Assembly (NCBI GenBank): GCA_902763865.1
Contig: CACWTR010000041.1
Location: 1-33,275, forward strand
Reading direction: 5' to 3'
Length of the DNA stretch: 33,275 nt
Origin: an uncultured Bacteroidales bacterium
Lineage (GTDB): Bacteria > Bacteroidota > Bacteroidia > Bacteroidales > Bacteroidaceae
Shown: piece after piece, positions 1 to 7,665 of the stretch
How the letters are laid out: every line of letters starts with the position of its first letter
Numbering within the stretch: position 1 is the first letter of the stretch
The notes under the pieces: generated by a model
Database searches by the model: none
What the model was told of the DNA's origin: nothing
Seen by the model: only the letters and a program-made list of their open reading frames with translations
Program-made: the position numbers and the translations under genes

Positions 1-100
1 TAATTAGCTGACAAACAGCAGTTGAATAATTCGTGTAATTCGTGCAATTCGTGGTTAAAGCAAAAAAGGGGGCTGTGCCATTCATTCTGACACAGCCCCC
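1..100. repeat. Intergenic repeat, copy A (with 12141-12212)
   Basis: Bases 1-37 and 60-94 are repeated exactly at 12141-12177 and 12178-12212. Copy A has 22 extra bases (38-59) made of ATTCGTG-type short repeats. Both copies lie just downstream of a minus-strand gene and include its probable terminator, so the repeat may be a dispersed terminator-bearing intergenic element. Its left boundary is cut by the window edge. Confidence 0.8.
62..100 (-). terminator. Rho-independent terminator of the Wzc-like gene
   Basis: A perfect 10-bp stem (GGGGGCTGTG at 68-77, CACAGCCCCC at 91-100) surrounds a 13-nt loop. Read on the minus strand it is followed by six T residues (62-67). It lies about 60 nt beyond the stop codon of the minus-strand kinase gene, so it is the expected end of that transcript. 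Confidence 0.9.
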
Positions 101-161
101 GGTATGGAGTCTGAGTCCGACACAGGGCCGGACCCGGGAAGAGACGATTTACATCTCGGGG

Positions 162-2633
162 TTACTTCTCGATATGCTCCTTGCCCGAGTGGTCGCCATA
201 GTGGCCGTAGATACCATAGTGACCATAGCGCCCATAGCCGTAGCCGTACTTGCCATACTTACCGTACTTGCCGTATTTACCGTAGCCGTAGTAGTAGCCG
301 TACTTCTTCTTCTTCATATCAACGCCGTTGAGCACAAGGTTGATCTTCGGCAACTTGTTCTCTCGCTGGAGGCTGTTGATAAGCTCGAAGTTGGCACGCG
401 GGCTGTAGTCGGCACGGCAGACGAAGAGACACATTTCAGCTACGCGACCAATGGAGAGCGTATCGCTGACGAGTCCGATGGGCGGCGTGTCGAGCAGGAC
501 GTAGTCGTAATGCTCCTTGAGCAATGCGATGGCCTTGTCGAGCTGTTCGCGGGAGATAAGTTCGCCGGGGTTGGGCGGGATGACACCTGCAGGCAGCACG
601 TCGAGGTTCTTGTTGATTACGCCCTTCACAATCTGTTCGTCAAGCACGCTGTAGGACATGTCTGTGCCGGAAAGGAAGGTCGTGATACCCTTCTTGTCGG
701 CTGAGATGTTGAAAAGCTTCACCAGACGGGGCTTACGGATGTCGAGGCCGACGATGATGACCTTCTTGCCCATCAGGGCCAACGACATGGCAAGGTTGGT
801 GGAGACGAAGGTCTTGCCCTCGCCGGGGATACAGCTGGTGCAGAGGATGACCTTCTCGCCCGTCTCGAGGATGAAGCGCAGGTTGGTACGCAGGCCGCGG
901 AAGGCTTCCTCCATAGCATTGTTCGTATTCTCGCGCACGACGAGGGCTCTTTCGCCATCGACGCTCTTGCCTGCCAGCGGAATGTCGGCCAGGATGCTGA
1001 TCTTCGTCAGCTTCTCGATGTCGTCGCGACCTCCGACACGGTAGCGGAGCAAGCTCATCAGCAGGACGAGGCCTACGGGGAAGGCCAGGCCGAGGATGAG
1101 GGCTGCGAGCCAGATGATGGCGGACCTGGGCGATACCTTACCAAGGTACTGCGGCGAGTCGATGATACGGGCCTTGGCTGCTGTGCTGGCCAGGGAGATG
1201 TAGTTCTCCTCGCGCTTCTGCAGGAGCATCAGGTAGAGGTTGGCCTTGATTTCCTGTTGGCGGCTCATATTGGTGAGGGCACGTTCCTGAGTGGGCGTGC
1301 TGCTGATGCGGCTGCTGAACATGTGGTACTGGTTATCGGCACTGGCCTTCTGGGTCATCACGTCGCTGCGGATGGCATCGAGGCTCATTCTGATAGAGGG
1401 CCACATCTCTTCGAGCTGGGCAGTAATGCGCTGCACGAAGGGGTTGTCCTCGCTGGAGGACTTGAGCAGGCGGTTGCGTTGCAGCACGCCGTCGTTGTAC
1501 TTCTTGATGGTCTCATTCAGTGCGTTGTTCTCCAGACCGAGGTTGGCAGGAATGACCTGCATGGCGTTGGCCGGATTGTTCACATAGTTGAACAAGGCAT
1601 TAATGAGGTTGAGCTGCGTCTCAATCTCCACCTGCTTCTTCTGGTACTCAGTGGTACTGGTGAGGGCAGTCGTGGCATCGTTGGTCAGGTTGATGAGTTC
1701 GTTGCTCTTCTTGTACTGCTCCATCTCGCCTTCGGTGACGTCCAGCTCACCTCGGATGGCATCAATACGTTCCTTGATGAACTCTTCTGTCTTCATGGCC
1801 ACCTCGTTCTTGTCCTCGTTGGCATCATCGTTGTAGCTCTTGAACAGCTCGTTAAGGTAGTCGATAGAACGGTCAACCTGAGTGTCCGTGAATGTAACTT
1901 GAGCCACGGTCGTCGTCTTGCTGGTAGCTGATGCTTGAAGCTTTTTCCGGTAATTGCGGGCTGCAATCTCAATGGGAAGGATGGTGGCATAGAGCGTCTC
2001 ATTCTGCCACTTTGCACCGGGGTTCTGCTGGAAGATGATGACACCCATCGGCGTATTGATGCTGCCAGGCAGCTTCTGTATGCTGCGCTCGAAGGTAATG
2101 GGCTCCCTCTGTCCCTCGACATAGACCTTGCCCGAGACGTGCAGTCCCTTGCCCTCGCGGTCTATCTCCATCGCAATAGGCGTGTTGAGCACGGCAAGCT
2201 GGTGCTGAGGCATATCCACGATGATGGGGTTGTTCTGGTACTGCTCAATTTTACGGACACGACCCTCGATGGCGTAGCTGACATAGAGCTTCAGCGACTT
2301 CACGACGCGGCTGTTGATGTTCGTACTGTTCAGAATCTCCAACTCATTGTCGAAACCATTACTGTTGGAGATAAGGCCCATGCTCTCCAGGTTCATCTGA
2401 CCTGCAATCATGCGCTTGCGGTTGTCGTCATTGTCCTTGATGAGCACCTTCATGGCCGACTGATAGACCGGCTGCGTGTAGCGCAAATAGACAAAGGCCA
2501 GGCAAAGGGCAATAAAAGCGGAAAGAAGCATCCACTGCCAGTTCAGCACCACGATGGTCCAAATGGAGGATAGGGTAAACAGACTGGATTCCTCTTCCTT
2601 CTGTAGTTCTTCGTTAGCAACGTAATCTGCCAT
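162..2633 (-). CDS. Wzc-like polysaccharide co-polymerase / BY-type tyrosine kinase
   Basis: This 823-residue inner-membrane protein is expected to control chain length and export of a capsule or exopolysaccharide through cycles of tyrosine autophosphorylation. It has a Wzz-type N-terminus with a membrane segment at about 27-50, a long coiled periplasmic region, a GNVR-like segment (447-479) and a second membrane segment (505-529). The cytoplasmic kinase follows: an ExxRxxR oligomerisation motif (576-582), Walker A (CIPGEGKTF, 601-609), Walker A' (VGLDIRKPR, 628-636) and Walker B (YVLLDTPP, 711-718). Walker A' has Gly where many BY-kinases have the first Asp. The C-terminal tail (778-812) is an unusually long tyrosine cluster with 15 Tyr, built largely of KYG-type triplets. 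The gene is followed by a strong terminator and appears monocistronic here. It is divergent from a sugar transferase, which fits a polysaccharide locus. The family call is secure; the polymer is unknown. Confidence 0.95.
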   Translation of the reverse strand: MADYVANEELQKEEESSLFTLSSIWTIVVLNWQWMLLSAFIALCLAFVYLRYTQPVYQSAMKVLIKDNDDNRKRMIAGQMNLESMGLISNSNGFDNELEILNSTNINSRVVKSLKLYVSYAIEGRVRKIEQYQNNPIIVDMPQHQLAVLNTPIAMEIDREGKGLHVSGKVYVEGQREPITFERSIQKLPGSINTPMGVIIFQQNPGAKWQNETLYATILPIEIAARNYRKKLQASATSKTTTVAQVTFTDTQVDRSIDYLNELFKSYNDDANEDKNEVAMKTEEFIKERIDAIRGELDVTEGEMEQYKKSNELINLTNDATTALTSTTEYQKKQVEIETQLNLINALFNYVNNPANAMQVIPANLGLENNALNETIKKYNDGVLQRNRLLKSSSEDNPFVQRITAQLEEMWPSIRMSLDAIRSDVMTQKASADNQYHMFSSRISSTPTQERALTNMSRQQEIKANLYLMLLQKREENYISLASTAAKARIIDSPQYLGKVSPRSAIIWLAALILGLAFPVGLVLLMSLLRYRVGGRDDIEKLTKISILADIPLAGKSVDGERALVVRENTNNAMEEAFRGLRTNLRFILETGEKVILCTSCIPGEGKTFVSTNLAMSLALMGKKVIIVGLDIRKPRLVKLFNISADKKGITTFLSGTDMSYSVLDEQIVKGVINKNLDVLPAGVIPPNPGELISREQLDKAIALLKEHYDYVLLDTPPIGLVSDTLSIGRVAEMCLFVCRADYSPRANFELINSLQRENKLPKINLVLNGVDMKKKKYGYYYGYGKYGKYGKYGKYGYGYGRYGHYGIYGHYGDHSGKEHIEK

Positions 2634-2694
2634 GTTATCTGTGTGTTTTGTTTATAATCTGTGTATTTCGTTTATATAAATCAGAATCAGCGTG

Positions 2695-2702
2695 CAAAGA
2701 TA
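2695..2702 (-). promoter_or_regulatory. Promoter -7 box of the Wzc-like gene
   Basis: The minus strand reads TATCTTTG, matching the Bacteroidetes -7 consensus TAnnTTTG. It predicts a start site near 2688 and a leader of about 55 nt. No convincing TTTG box is present at the expected -33 distance, so the assignment rests on the -7 box and position. Confidence 0.6.
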
Positions 2703-2797
2703 CAAATAAATATGCTAATGTTAAAGTATTTTGCCGAAAATTTGTTATTTCCATGAGATTTCTTTGCAAATCAAGGGCCATATTGGATAAATTGTCG

Positions 2798-2805
2798 TAA
2801 CTTTG
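2798..2805 (+). promoter_or_regulatory. Promoter -7 box of the sugar transferase gene
   Basis: TAACTTTG matches the Bacteroidetes -7 consensus. It places the transcript start near 2812. That is only a few nucleotides before an in-frame GTG at 2816 but about 37 nt before the ATG at 2849, which favours the ATG as the true start. The -33 element is not clear. Confidence 0.65.
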
Positions 2806-2848
2806 CCTATGGAGTGTGCGCATACAGCGCACTCACTTCATCAACACT

Positions 2849-4195
2849 ATGCAAGAAATTACGACTAAGACACCCGCCGGTGCCGCTCTAAGCACGATGC
2901 GGCTGCGGCTACAGGACGGAATGACTCTCCTGACAGAGGCACTCCTCTGGACCGGCTGTGTCTATGTAGCCACGCTCTTGCCGGACGCAAAAGCCGGCGA
3001 AGCACAGCCCTACGCCTGGCTTGTGCTTATGGGATGGGCCGTCCTGCTGCTCTTCGTCGTGACGCGCTTCATTCCCTGCAACGCCTACAGCCGCACTGCC
3101 CGACGCGACGAAGTGGTGGCCTGTGCCATGAAAACCGCGCTGGCCTTCGGCATACTCTCCCTTGCCGTCTTCCCCGAAAGGACCGAACCGCAGCTTGTTG
3201 CCAGCGGCCTCTTCTTCGTGGCAATCACTGCGGAACGACTCATCTTGAACAGCTGGGCCATCCGTTACTACATACATCACCCCGAGCACGGCATCATCCT
3301 TTGCGAAGGGAATGCCACATGGCAGCAGGAAGCCTTGCAGCAGAACACCTACGGACTGAAGCTGAACCGCCTCCAGGAGCAGACGGCACAGCAGCTGGAA
3401 GCCTACCTTGCCGAACATCCCGAGGCAGAAAGCGTCTATTGTTCCACCAGCTTCCTCCCGGCAACAGAGCTGGCCGACGTGGCACACACCTGTCGCAAGC
3501 AGGGCGTCGTGTTGCATCTCCTGCCCCTTGCCCCCGGCTCCATGCCGCAGACCATGCAAGGCGAGTGCCGCGGCACCGTCTGCGTCCTCTCGCCGGCCAA
3601 GCTCCCCCTGCAAAGCATCTTACGCAGGACCGTCAAGCGCCTGACAGACATCGTGCTGAGCCTGCTGGTCCTGCTCACCGTCTTCCCGCTCTTCGCCCTC
3701 ATCGCCTTCATCTGCATCAAGCGGCAAAGTCGAGGCCCTGTCCTTGTCAGCCAACACATGTGCGGCATGAACGGCAAGACGTTCCGGAGCCTCACCTTCC
3801 GCACTCGCCACTACGAAGCAGCACCTTCCTTCTTCGACGGAACAAGCGACCCCGGCTATTTCTCCTTCGGCAAGTTCCTCATGCACTCCCGTCTCGACCT
3901 GCTGCCGCAATTCATCTGTGTGCTGCGCGGCACCATGACGATTGTCGGCTCCACAGTCATGCAGCCCGAACAGTATGCAGCCTACCGGAGCGAACTCCGG
4001 CAACACTTCGCCACAGACTGCCGCCTCAAGGCGGGCATCACAAGCTACCGCCTTGCCTCGCAAAGCAAAGGCAGCACGGAGGCCGACATCTGGTACTGCC
4101 GCAACTGGGGCTTCTGGCTCGATGTGCGCATCATGCTCCAGCGCCTCGGCACGCTGCTGAGCAAGTCAAAAGCCCAATCCATTAATTATATATAA
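2849..4195 (+). CDS. Bacterial sugar transferase (priming polyprenyl-phosphate glycosylphosphotransferase family), divergent
   Basis: The 448-residue product resembles WcaJ/WbaP-type enzymes that load the first sugar phosphate onto undecaprenyl phosphate. The N-terminal part has several hydrophobic segments (about 27-45, 55-72, 93-108, 115-133). A soluble middle region follows, then the membrane-associated sugar transferase domain (about 260-435) with KRLTDIVLS (263-271), SQHMCGMNGKTF (301-312) and the C-terminal KAGIT (394-398). Two hallmark motifs are altered. The usual LDELPQ, which carries the catalytic Asp-Glu pair, is LDLLPQ (349-354), so Asp is kept and Glu is lost. The usual VGPRP is VGSTV (366-370). 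It may be inactive, use a modified mechanism, or act as a scaffold. I chose ATG 2849 because the promoter at 2798 leaves almost no leader for GTG 2816. It faces away from the Wzc-like gene and probably serves the same polysaccharide. Confidence 0.85.
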   Translation: MQEITTKTPAGAALSTMRLRLQDGMTLLTEALLWTGCVYVATLLPDAKAGEAQPYAWLVLMGWAVLLLFVVTRFIPCNAYSRTARRDEVVACAMKTALAFGILSLAVFPERTEPQLVASGLFFVAITAERLILNSWAIRYYIHHPEHGIILCEGNATWQQEALQQNTYGLKLNRLQEQTAQQLEAYLAEHPEAESVYCSTSFLPATELADVAHTCRKQGVVLHLLPLAPGSMPQTMQGECRGTVCVLSPAKLPLQSILRRTVKRLTDIVLSLLVLLTVFPLFALIAFICIKRQSRGPVLVSQHMCGMNGKTFRSLTFRTRHYEAAPSFFDGTSDPGYFSFGKFLMHSRLDLLPQFICVLRGTMTIVGSTVMQPEQYAAYRSELRQHFATDCRLKAGITSYRLASQSKGSTEADIWYCRNWGFWLDVRIMLQRLGTLLSKSKAQSINYI

Positions 4196-4250
4196 TGTAA
4201 GAGAACAGCAAACAGCTAAATCGTAAATTGTCAAATCGTAAATACACATC

Positions 4251-4877
4251 ATGTCAATATTCAGCAAACTCTTCGGCAAAAGCAGTGAAGAACAACAAGC
4301 AAAGGCAGGCGGCATGGAGGACTTCATGCTCCTCATCCGCGTCTATTATCAGGCGGTGATGGCAGCACAGCTGGGCATCAACAACCTCGGCGCACTGCCC
4401 GACCTGCGCATCTTCAAACAGACCTACCGCGTTGCCACCCTCAACAACAAGCTCGGCATTGCAGAAAAGAAACACTGCCGCAAACTCATACAGGACATCT
4501 ACGGCATCAGCGACCCCTTCTTTTCCGAAATCGATGCCAGCATCAAGAAGCGTTGCCACAAGATACAGGACGCACAAAGCTACCTCATCCAGTTCCAAGG
4601 CTTCAGCCAGGACCTCATGATGCTCATGGGCAACCTTATGCAGTGGAAAATGAGGCTGCCCGGATTCTTCCGCAACGCGCTGAAAGAGATGACAGCAAAG
4701 CAGATACACCAGATCATGACAAAGAACGACTGGAAAGACGACGGCGTGCGCCGCACCTGCGTTGCCATCCGCAAATACCAGAACACACTCGGCTATTCGG
4801 AGCAGTGGATGACGGAGTACGTACACACCATCGTCATGCTTGCAAAGAAGGAACCGAAGAAAAATACTGAGCAATAA
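4251..4877 (+). CDS. Conserved-looking hypothetical protein (208 aa)
   Basis: I do not recognise a named family. The 208-residue product is soluble (no signal peptide or membrane segment), mostly helical by composition, rich in Lys, Gln and Met, and starts MSIFSKLFGKSS, a short amphipathic stretch that could contact membrane. It lies 55 nt after the sugar transferase in the same direction, separated by short repeats of the AAATCGTAAAT type, and has no clear promoter of its own, so it may be co-transcribed with it. A separate promoter starts the next gene. Codon use resembles its neighbours, supporting a real gene. Confidence 0.75.
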   Translation: MSIFSKLFGKSSEEQQAKAGGMEDFMLLIRVYYQAVMAAQLGINNLGALPDLRIFKQTYRVATLNNKLGIAEKKHCRKLIQDIYGISDPFFSEIDASIKKRCHKIQDAQSYLIQFQGFSQDLMMLMGNLMQWKMRLPGFFRNALKEMTAKQIHQIMTKNDWKDDGVRRTCVAIRKYQNTLGYSEQWMTEYVHTIVMLAKKEPKKNTEQ

Positions 4878-4879
4878 AC

Positions 4880-4910
4880 TTGCATAGTGAAAAAAAAAGT
4901 ACTAACTTTG
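4880..4910 (+). promoter_or_regulatory. Promoter of the coiled-coil/zapA/rny cluster
   Basis: TTG at 4880-4882 and TAACTTTG at 4903-4910 are separated by 20 nt, a good Bacteroidetes sigma-70-type promoter. The predicted start is near 4917, giving a leader of about 18 nt before the ATG at 4935. Confidence 0.8.
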
Positions 4911-4934
4911 TGCGCAAATTGAGATAATCGCATC

Positions 4935-5234
4935 ATGAATCAGGAGCTCAGAGACATCATCATCCGCCTGGAGACACGAGTCAGGCAGCTCATCATGCAG
5001 CAGCAGAAGATGCAGGAAGAGCAGGGCAGACTGCGGGAGCAGATTGCCGACAAGGATGAGGAGATTCTACGGCTGCAGATTCAGAACGAAGAGCTCAAGG
5101 AGCAGTACAACCGTCTGAAACTGGCAAAGTACATCGACATGGCCGACAACGACGTCAAGGACATGCGAGGCCGTATCAGAACCATGATGCGCGACATCGA
5201 CCGGTGCATCTCCATGCTCAAGGTGACGCAATGA
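4935..5234 (+). CDS. Small coiled-coil protein upstream of zapA (possible ZapB-like division factor)
   Basis: The 99-residue protein is almost entirely coiled coil (about 5-65, heptads rich in Leu, Ile, Gln and Glu), followed by a charged helix ending in DIDRCISMLKVTQ. It has no signal peptide or membrane segment. It is the first gene after a strong promoter and lies directly before zapA. Size, coiled-coil nature and position suggest a partner of ZapA in Z-ring organisation, as ZapB is in Gammaproteobacteria, but this is inference from context and no sequence homology to ZapB is claimed. A tandem 7-bp repeat begins five bases after its stop codon. Confidence 0.8.
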   Translation: MNQELRDIIIRLETRVRQLIMQQQKMQEEQGRLREQIADKDEEILRLQIQNEELKEQYNRLKLAKYIDMADNDVKDMRGRIRTMMRDIDRCISMLKVTQ

Positions 5235-5239
5235 CTGAG

Positions 5240-5288
5240 GATTAGGGATTAGAGATTAGAGATTAGAGATTAGAGAATAGGGACTAAT
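5240..5288 (+). repeat. Tandem 7-bp repeat (GATTAGA), seven units
   Basis: Seven consecutive 7-mers: GATTAGG, four GATTAGA, GAATAGG, GACTAAT. The array fills almost the whole gap between the coiled-coil gene and zapA. The same word occurs in reverse orientation at 18304-18324 upstream of phoH, and relatives (GTTAGAGGTGAG type) occur at 14704-14790. It could change length by slippage. Confidence 0.85.
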
Positions 5289-5299
5289 AAACGGGCATA

Positions 5300-5599
5300 A
5301 TGGACGATACCTTGTCAATAACCCTCCGCTTCGGTTCGTGGACACTGCCCATGACCATCAAGCGCGACGAAGAATACATCTACCGCCAGGCAGAGAAGCT
5401 CATCAAGGAAAGGTTCAGCTTCTACACAAGCAGCTACCCCGGCCAGAACACAGAGATGTATCTCGTGATGACCATTCTCGACATCGCCGTACAGAGCAAA
5501 CGGCAGGAGACAGCCAACGACGCAGAGCCCGTCCTGCAGCATCTGCGCCCCCTGCTGGCAGAAATCGAAACCGCGCTCAAAACCGAAAAGGAGAATTAA
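5300..5599 (+). CDS. zapA: Cell division protein ZapA
   Basis: ZapA binds FtsZ filaments and promotes their bundling in the division ring. The 99-residue product has the expected layout: an N-terminal beta-hairpin region (LSITLRFGSWTLPMTIKRDEE) followed by helices that form the dimer/tetramer coiled coil (YRQAEKLIKERF, then MYLVMTILDIAVQSKRQ). Length fits the family. It lies downstream of the small coiled-coil gene and 41 nt upstream of rny and is probably in the same transcript. The start codon ATG is clear; no strong Shine-Dalgarno sequence is evident, as is usual in Bacteroidetes. Confidence 0.88.
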   Translation: MDDTLSITLRFGSWTLPMTIKRDEEYIYRQAEKLIKERFSFYTSSYPGQNTEMYLVMTILDIAVQSKRQETANDAEPVLQHLRPLLAEIETALKTEKEN

Positions 5600-5640
5600 A
5601 GTATTAATAACAAATAAAATAAGAAGAAGAACAGACAATC

Positions 5641-7203
5641 ATGACAACAGACATCATAGTTGCTCTACTGATAGCCATCGGGGTATTCTTTATCCTCGTG
5701 GCTGTATGGTACTTCGTGGCAGTGCCTGCCAAGCGCAAGTCACTGGCCGAGGAAGCCCGAGAGAATGCAGAGAAGGAAGCAGAAGTCATCAAGCAGAAGA
5801 AACTGCTTGAGGTGAAGGAAAAGTTCCTGAGCAAGCGCACAGAGCTTGAGAAGGAAGTCAGACAGCACAACCAGCAGATACAGCAGAGCGAGAACCGCAT
5901 CAAGCAGCGCGAGATGCAGCTCAACCAGAAACAGGACGAGCTGACGCGACGCAAGCAGGAAGCCGACGCACAGCGCCAGCGCATGGAGACTCAGCAGGCC
6001 ATGCTCGAGAAGAGGGAAGAGGAACTGAACGCACGCTTCTCCGACCTCATCAATCAGGAGCGCACCAAGCTGGAGGAAATCTCCGGGCTGAGCGTCGATG
6101 AGGCTCGCGAGCGCCTCGTCGAATCGCTCAAGGACGAAGCCAAGACGAATGCTGCCGCCTACATCAACGAGATAATGGACGATGCACGCATGACGGCCAC
6201 CAAGGAAGCCAAGCGCATCATCATCCAGAGCATACAGCGCGTCGCCACCGAGACAGCGGTGGAGAACTCCGTCACCGTCTTCCACATCGACAACGACGAG
6301 GTGAAGGGACGCATCATCGGACGCGAAGGACGCAACATCCGCGCACTCGAGGCAGCCACCGGCACCGAAATTGTCGTGGATGACACGCCCGAGGCCATCG
6401 TCATCAGCGCCTTCGACCCCATCCGGCGCGAGGTGTGCCGCCTGGCCCTCCACCAGCTCGTCAGCGACGGACGCATACATCCCGCACGCATCGAGGAAGT
6501 CGTGGCAAAGGTTAAGAAGCAAGTCGATGAGGAAATCCTCGAAGTGGGCAAGCGCACCACCATTGACCTGGGCGTGCACGGCCTGCATCCCGAACTCATC
6601 CGCATCGTAGGCAAGATGAAGTACCGCAGCAGCTACGGACAGAACCTGCTGCAGCATGCCCGCGAGACGGCCAACCTCTGCGCCGTCATGGCCTCCGAGC
6701 TCGGCCTTAACCCCAAGAAGGCAAAACGCGCCGGACTGCTCCACGACATCGGCAAGGTGCCCGACGAGGAACCCGAACTGCCACACGCACTCTACGGTGC
6801 CAAGCTCGCCGAGAAGTACAAGGAAAAGCCCGACATCTGCAATGCCATCGGTGCTCACCACGACGAGATGGAGATGACCACGCTGCTCGCTCCCATCGTG
6901 CAGGTCTGCGATGCCATCAGCGGTGCACGTCCCGGTGCACGACGCGAGATTGTCGAGGCCTACATCAAGCGCCTCAAGGACCTTGAGGACATCGCCATGA
7001 GTCACCCGGGTGTCGTCAAGACCTACGCAATACAGGCCGGTCGCGAGTTGCGCGTCATTGTCGGCGCCGACAAGATCGACGACAAGCAGACTGAACAACT
7101 CAGCACCGACATCGCCACGAAGATACAGAACGAGATGACGTATCCCGGACAGGTGAAGATAACCGTCATCCGCGAGACACGTTCCATCGCTTACGCGAAG
7201 TAA
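5641..7203 (+). CDS. rny: Ribonuclease Y
   Basis: RNase Y is a membrane-anchored endoribonuclease that initiates mRNA decay. The 520-residue protein has an N-terminal membrane anchor (5-28), a long Lys/Glu/Gln-rich coiled coil (about 35-170), a KH RNA-binding domain with the loop [12 protein letters not shown] (223-234), and an HD phosphohydrolase domain with metal-binding His in LLQHARE (336-342), HDIGK (368-372) and the later GAHHDE. Length and order match the family throughout and no repeat insertion is seen. It is the last gene of the plus-strand cluster. Immediately downstream lies a perfect 68-bp palindrome, then other inverted repeats, before a convergent gene. Confidence 0.97.
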   Translation: MTTDIIVALLIAIGVFFILVAVWYFVAVPAKRKSLAEEARENAEKEAEVIKQKKLLEVKEKFLSKRTELEKEVRQHNQQIQQSENRIKQREMQLNQKQDELTRRKQEADAQRQRMETQQAMLEKREEELNARFSDLINQERTKLEEISGLSVDEARERLVESLKDEAKTNAAAYINEIMDDARMTATKEAKRIIIQSIQRVATETAVENSVTVFHIDNDEVKGRIIGREGRNIRALEAATGTEIVVDDTPEAIVISAFDPIRREVCRLALHQLVSDGRIHPARIEEVVAKVKKQVDEEILEVGKRTTIDLGVHGLHPELIRIVGKMKYRSSYGQNLLQHARETANLCAVMASELGLNPKKAKRAGLLHDIGKVPDEEPELPHALYGAKLAEKYKEKPDICNAIGAHHDEMEMTTLLAPIVQVCDAISGARPGARREIVEAYIKRLKDLEDIAMSHPGVVKTYAIQAGRELRVIVGADKIDDKQTEQLSTDIATKIQNEMTYPGQVKITVIRETRSIAYAK

Positions 7204-7217
7204 GACTGCACAAAGAG

Positions 7218-7285
7218 CCAGTACCACCACATGAAAACTCCAGTACCACCGCGGTGGTACTGGAGTTTTCATGTGGTGGTACTGG
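7218..7285. repeat. Perfect 68-bp palindrome (CCAGTACCACC family)
   Basis: Two 34-bp arms (7218-7251, 7252-7285) are exact reverse complements with no loop. Each arm contains two GTACCACC words separated by ATGAAAACTCCA. It starts 15 nt after the rny stop and could form a cruciform or a very long RNA hairpin, possibly a processing or termination signal. A related sequence with the same CAGTACCACC ends lies in frame inside a gene at 18015-18080. Confidence 0.95.
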
Positions 7286-7298
7286 AGATAACAAACGA

Positions 7299-7451
7299 TT
7301 AACTTCCGGAAGTTAAATCAATGATTATCCCGGGGCACATTATTTAACGTAAGCTCGATGAGAGCTAAAGGACAAATAATTTCGATAATTAATGGGATAT
7401 TAATGGCAATTACATGTTTTATCTTTAACATATAATTGCCATGTAATTGCC
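7299..7451. repeat. Two further inverted repeats in the rny downstream region
   Basis: An 18-bp perfect palindrome (TTAACTTCCGGAAGTTAA, 7299-7316) is followed by a 12-bp inverted repeat (GGCAATTACATG at 7405-7416, CATGTAATTGCC at 7440-7451) in AT-rich DNA. No gene is supported between 7204 and 7665. The first could be a protein-binding site; neither has a clear T-tract for termination. Confidence 0.75.
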
Positions 7452-7486
7452 TTTAATTATTTTCGTCGAATTCATGTTATTTATAA

Positions 7487-7634
7487 TGATTATCCTGGGT
7501 CTTACCACCATTCATTAGTTTCGGAACAGCCCTGAAAGGGCAGTAAGCCCATAGCCCAGGGCATCGCCCTGGGTGGTCTATGTGACATAAGGCACGCCCT
7601 GTCAGGGTGCTGGTGGTACGACCCAGGATAATCA
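7487..7634. mobile_element. MITE-like element with nested hairpins
   Basis: A 15-bp terminal inverted repeat (7487-7501 with 7620-7634) continues inwards, after one mismatch, for 8 more bp (7503-7510 with 7611-7618). The interior holds short hairpins: GCCCTGAAAGGGC, CCCAGGGCATCGCCCTGGG and CCCTGTCAGGG. This nested structure is typical of non-autonomous miniature elements or REP-like repeats. No obvious target-site duplication is seen. A 60-codon reading frame across it is not credible as a gene. Confidence 0.7.
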
Positions 7635-7665
7635 CGTTATTTATTATTACTGTCCACAATAGTAT

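Noticed and set aside
2635-2832. 65-codon minus-strand frame between the Wzc-like and sugar transferase genes
   Set aside because: It covers the two divergent promoters and has no family resemblance.
2816-2848. GTG start for the sugar transferase
   Set aside because: The promoter at 2798-2805 would leave a leader of only a few nucleotides; the ATG at 2849 is a better start.
5240-5288. CRISPR-like array
   Set aside because: The units are 7 bp and directly adjacent with no spacers, so it is a simple tandem repeat; no cas genes are present.
5740-7272. Long open frame on the minus strand opposite rny (about 510 codons)
   Set aside because: It is antisense to a clearly recognised RNase Y and its translation has no domain; it is a by-product of the GC-rich codon pattern.
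7477-7659. 60-codon frame inside the MITE-like element
   Set aside because: It is entirely made of the element's hairpins and has no independent support.
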